Part shown: positions 62,905 to 64,000 of the stretch, piece after piece
Layout: each line of letters opens with the position of its first letter
Position numbering within the stretch: the stretch's first letter is position 1
Assembly (NCBI GenBank): GCA_963747535.1
Contig: CAVVFX010000014.1
Location: 35,554-99,553, forward strand
Origin: CAVVFX01 sp963747535
GTDB taxonomy: Bacteria; Acidobacteriota; Terriglobia; Bryobacterales; Bryobacteraceae
DNA: 64,000 nt
Direction of reading: 5' to 3'
Notes under the pieces: generated by a model
Told to the model about the DNA's origin: nothing
Databases searched by the model: none
What the model saw: only the letters and a program-made list of their open reading frames with translations
Translations under genes and position numbers: made by a program

Positions 62905-63067
62905 CGTCTTTATCGATTTTCTCAAAGGGATTTCTCCCTCGTCGCATGCCAGGATTGCGTGGACTGGATGCAAGTGCTCTGTTTTCGCACTTGCCCGGGA
63001 GCTAAAATACTCAAATTGCTTCGCACGGCACACGAAACCTGAGTATAGGAGTGAGGGCGAGAAGTTC

Positions 63068-63091
63068 GATATCGGACCTTGGTCCTATATG
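63068..63091 (-). promoter_or_regulatory. Operator-like near-palindrome, right copy
   Basis: The 24 bases are the exact reverse complement of 55406-55429. It lies about 164 bp before the arylsulfatase start, in its promoter region. Confidence 0.72.
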
Positions 63092-63291
63092 CTCTGGGTG
63101 ACGATCAAGACAGCCTCCGGTTTCGTTCGTAGAAGAAACCCGCCTGCATATGGACGTCGACAATGTCGGCTGTTGCGGCTCGCGCCAACAAGAGCCACGC
63201 CGCAGCCGCGTTCGGCTCTTCGAGGACGATCGGTTCCGCGCAGGATTGGCAGTGCCATCGAAGAGGCACGACAGATTGGGCGCTTTGGCAC

Positions 63292-63516
63292 CTATGCGAC
63301 ACGAAGTTCGGCCGTGCCGCGCTTTCTAGGCTTAACGACGATCTCGACATCGTGGCCTAGCGCGACCAGAAAACGCATGAGGCGCTCGACCGAATATCCT
63401 CGGAACTGACCAGACAGCATGGCTGAGACCTTGGGCTGATCAATGCCCATAAGCTGTGCCGCGAATGCTTGGGTCAGCTTTCGCTCTCGGATCGTCCGGT
63501 CGATTCGAACCACCAA
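63292..63516 (-). CDS. XRE-family antitoxin (HigA-like)
   Basis: The product has 74 residues, short as for many HigA2-like antitoxins. The helix-turn-helix is LTQAFAAQLMGIDQPKVSAMLSGQF, followed by GYSVERLMRFLVALGHDVEIVVKPRK, a typical C-terminal part. It follows the toxin gene by about 75 bp, the toxin-first order of higBA. It should bind and repress the shared promoter, together with the toxin. Confidence 0.82.
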   Translation of the reverse strand: MVVRIDRTIRERKLTQAFAAQLMGIDQPKVSAMLSGQFRGYSVERLMRFLVALGHDVEIVVKPRKRGTAELRVA

Positions 63517-63591
63517 TCCTGCTTTAATCAGGTGTTCACCTGCGTCCGCTAGGCCGAGGTCGGCGAATACGTTACCCGAACTGGGCTCCTT

Positions 63592-63986
63592 TTAAGGGCT
63601 TTTCTTTTCGGCATGCTTCACCTCGCTTCTCAATTGTTTGAGCCGCTGCCGGATCAGTTCCATATCCGATTTCGGCGTCGCAATACCGGATTTGGACTTC
63701 TTCTGAAAGGCGTGGACCACGTAAATCGATTCTCCAATCGAGACGGTATAGACCGCGCGATAGGTTCCGCTGGCATCGTGGGCCGAAATCTCCATCACCG
63801 GTCCGCCAGCCCATGCAGCGGCTTGGCCTTGACACTCATTTCGCCCAACTGCGCGGCGTACAACGCATAGCCGATATCGTCTTGGACTCCAGCCGGAAAC
63901 GACTTCACACTAGAACGTGAATCGGCAAGCCACGTGAGGCCTTCATCCGTTGGTACATGCCTATATTGGCATAACGTAATTAGCAC
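63592..63986 (-). pseudogene. HigB/RelE-type toxin, frameshifted
   Basis: The first part (63795-63986) reads GLTWLADSRSSVKSFPAGVQ, DIGYALYAAQLGEM, AKPLHGLAD; the second (63592-63798) reads VMEISAHDASGTYRAVYTVS, YVVHAFQKKSKSGIATPKSD. Together they make a Gp49-like RelE toxin of about 130 residues. One base is missing near 63800 (GGC then GACC), so the first frame ends at TGA, overlapping the ATG of the second as TGATG. The toxin is probably dead unless the two halves are made separately by coupling. Confidence 0.82.
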
Positions 63987-64000
63987 GTCAAACTTGGGAC

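Noticed and set aside
63085..63350. Short minus frames between the antitoxin and the right operator-like site
   Set aside because: They overlap the antitoxin or have no ribosome site or family signal.

Overview
The window looks like chromosomal DNA of a GC-rich acidobacterium, closest in flavour to Bryobacterales / Candidatus Solibacter. This is an inference from gene content: a Ser/Thr kinase fused to a PD40 propeller, an alpha-2-macroglobulin carrying a carboxypeptidase-regulatory domain, ThuA, DUF4159, DUF3108, GxxExxY and Gfo/Idh/MocA Tat proteins, a Pseudomonas-type rhamnose isomerase, and many scattered small repeats. No ribosomal or marker gene is present to prove it. Layout, left to right: 0-9.4 kb holds DUF4159, a split chromate transporter, a dienelactone hydrolase, a giant macroglobulin and ThuA. 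9.4-19.1 kb is an accessory zone: a GxxExxY gene with an internal deletion, a cut-down 205-aa protein, and a co-directional set of a two-module protein, a small secreted protein (with a decayed duplicate upstream), DUF2092, an Ala/Gly-rich secreted protein, an arylsulfatase tail remnant, a DyP-type peroxidase, a catalase-like protein, a secreted protein and a DUF4239 gene with an in-frame amber codon. 19.4-22.5 kb is a tight rhaI-rhaB-rhaM rhamnose operon. 22.7-27.7 kb carries DUF2007, a serine hydrolase, an ECF sigma factor, a STAS antagonist, NuoI, CysE, a metalloprotease and tRNA-Ser(GCT). At 28.5-31.2 kb an IS3-family element of about 2.04 kb has cut one gene (helix-turn-helix plus SEC-C motif) in two, leaving a GAC target duplication. 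31.4-40 kb has penicillin acylase, a sugar isomerase, an SGNH hydrolase, DUF3108 and the kinase. 40-53.5 kb is mostly housekeeping and redox: GT9-like, MtnP, MeaB with a C-terminal VOC-like half-module, acyl-CoA dehydrogenase, oxidoreductase, ferredoxin, Ada/AlkA, MsrPQ, thioesterase, patatin and LarB. 53.6-55.2 kb holds tRNA-Ser(TGA) between two ruined tyrosine recombinases. 55.4-63.1 kb is a cluster of two outer-membrane transporter-like proteins, a membrane protein, a small Cys protein that appears to use an ATT start, DUF2490, DUF4239 and an arylsulfatase whose reading frame is displaced over about 260 bp. The outer promoters at both ends of this cluster carry an identical 24-bp near-palindrome in opposite orientation. 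The window closes with a HigBA-like toxin-antitoxin pair whose toxin is frameshifted. How the parts may work together: the 11-19 kb and 55-63 kb regions share families (arylsulfatase, DUF4239, secreted or outer-membrane proteins), which suggests two versions of one envelope-associated accessory system, the first eroding. The strongest new signals are the bracketing operator-like site, the IS-split gene that can be reconstructed exactly, a dispersed two-hairpin repeat that has entered a signal peptide, and the paralogous small CX4C...CX2H proteins.
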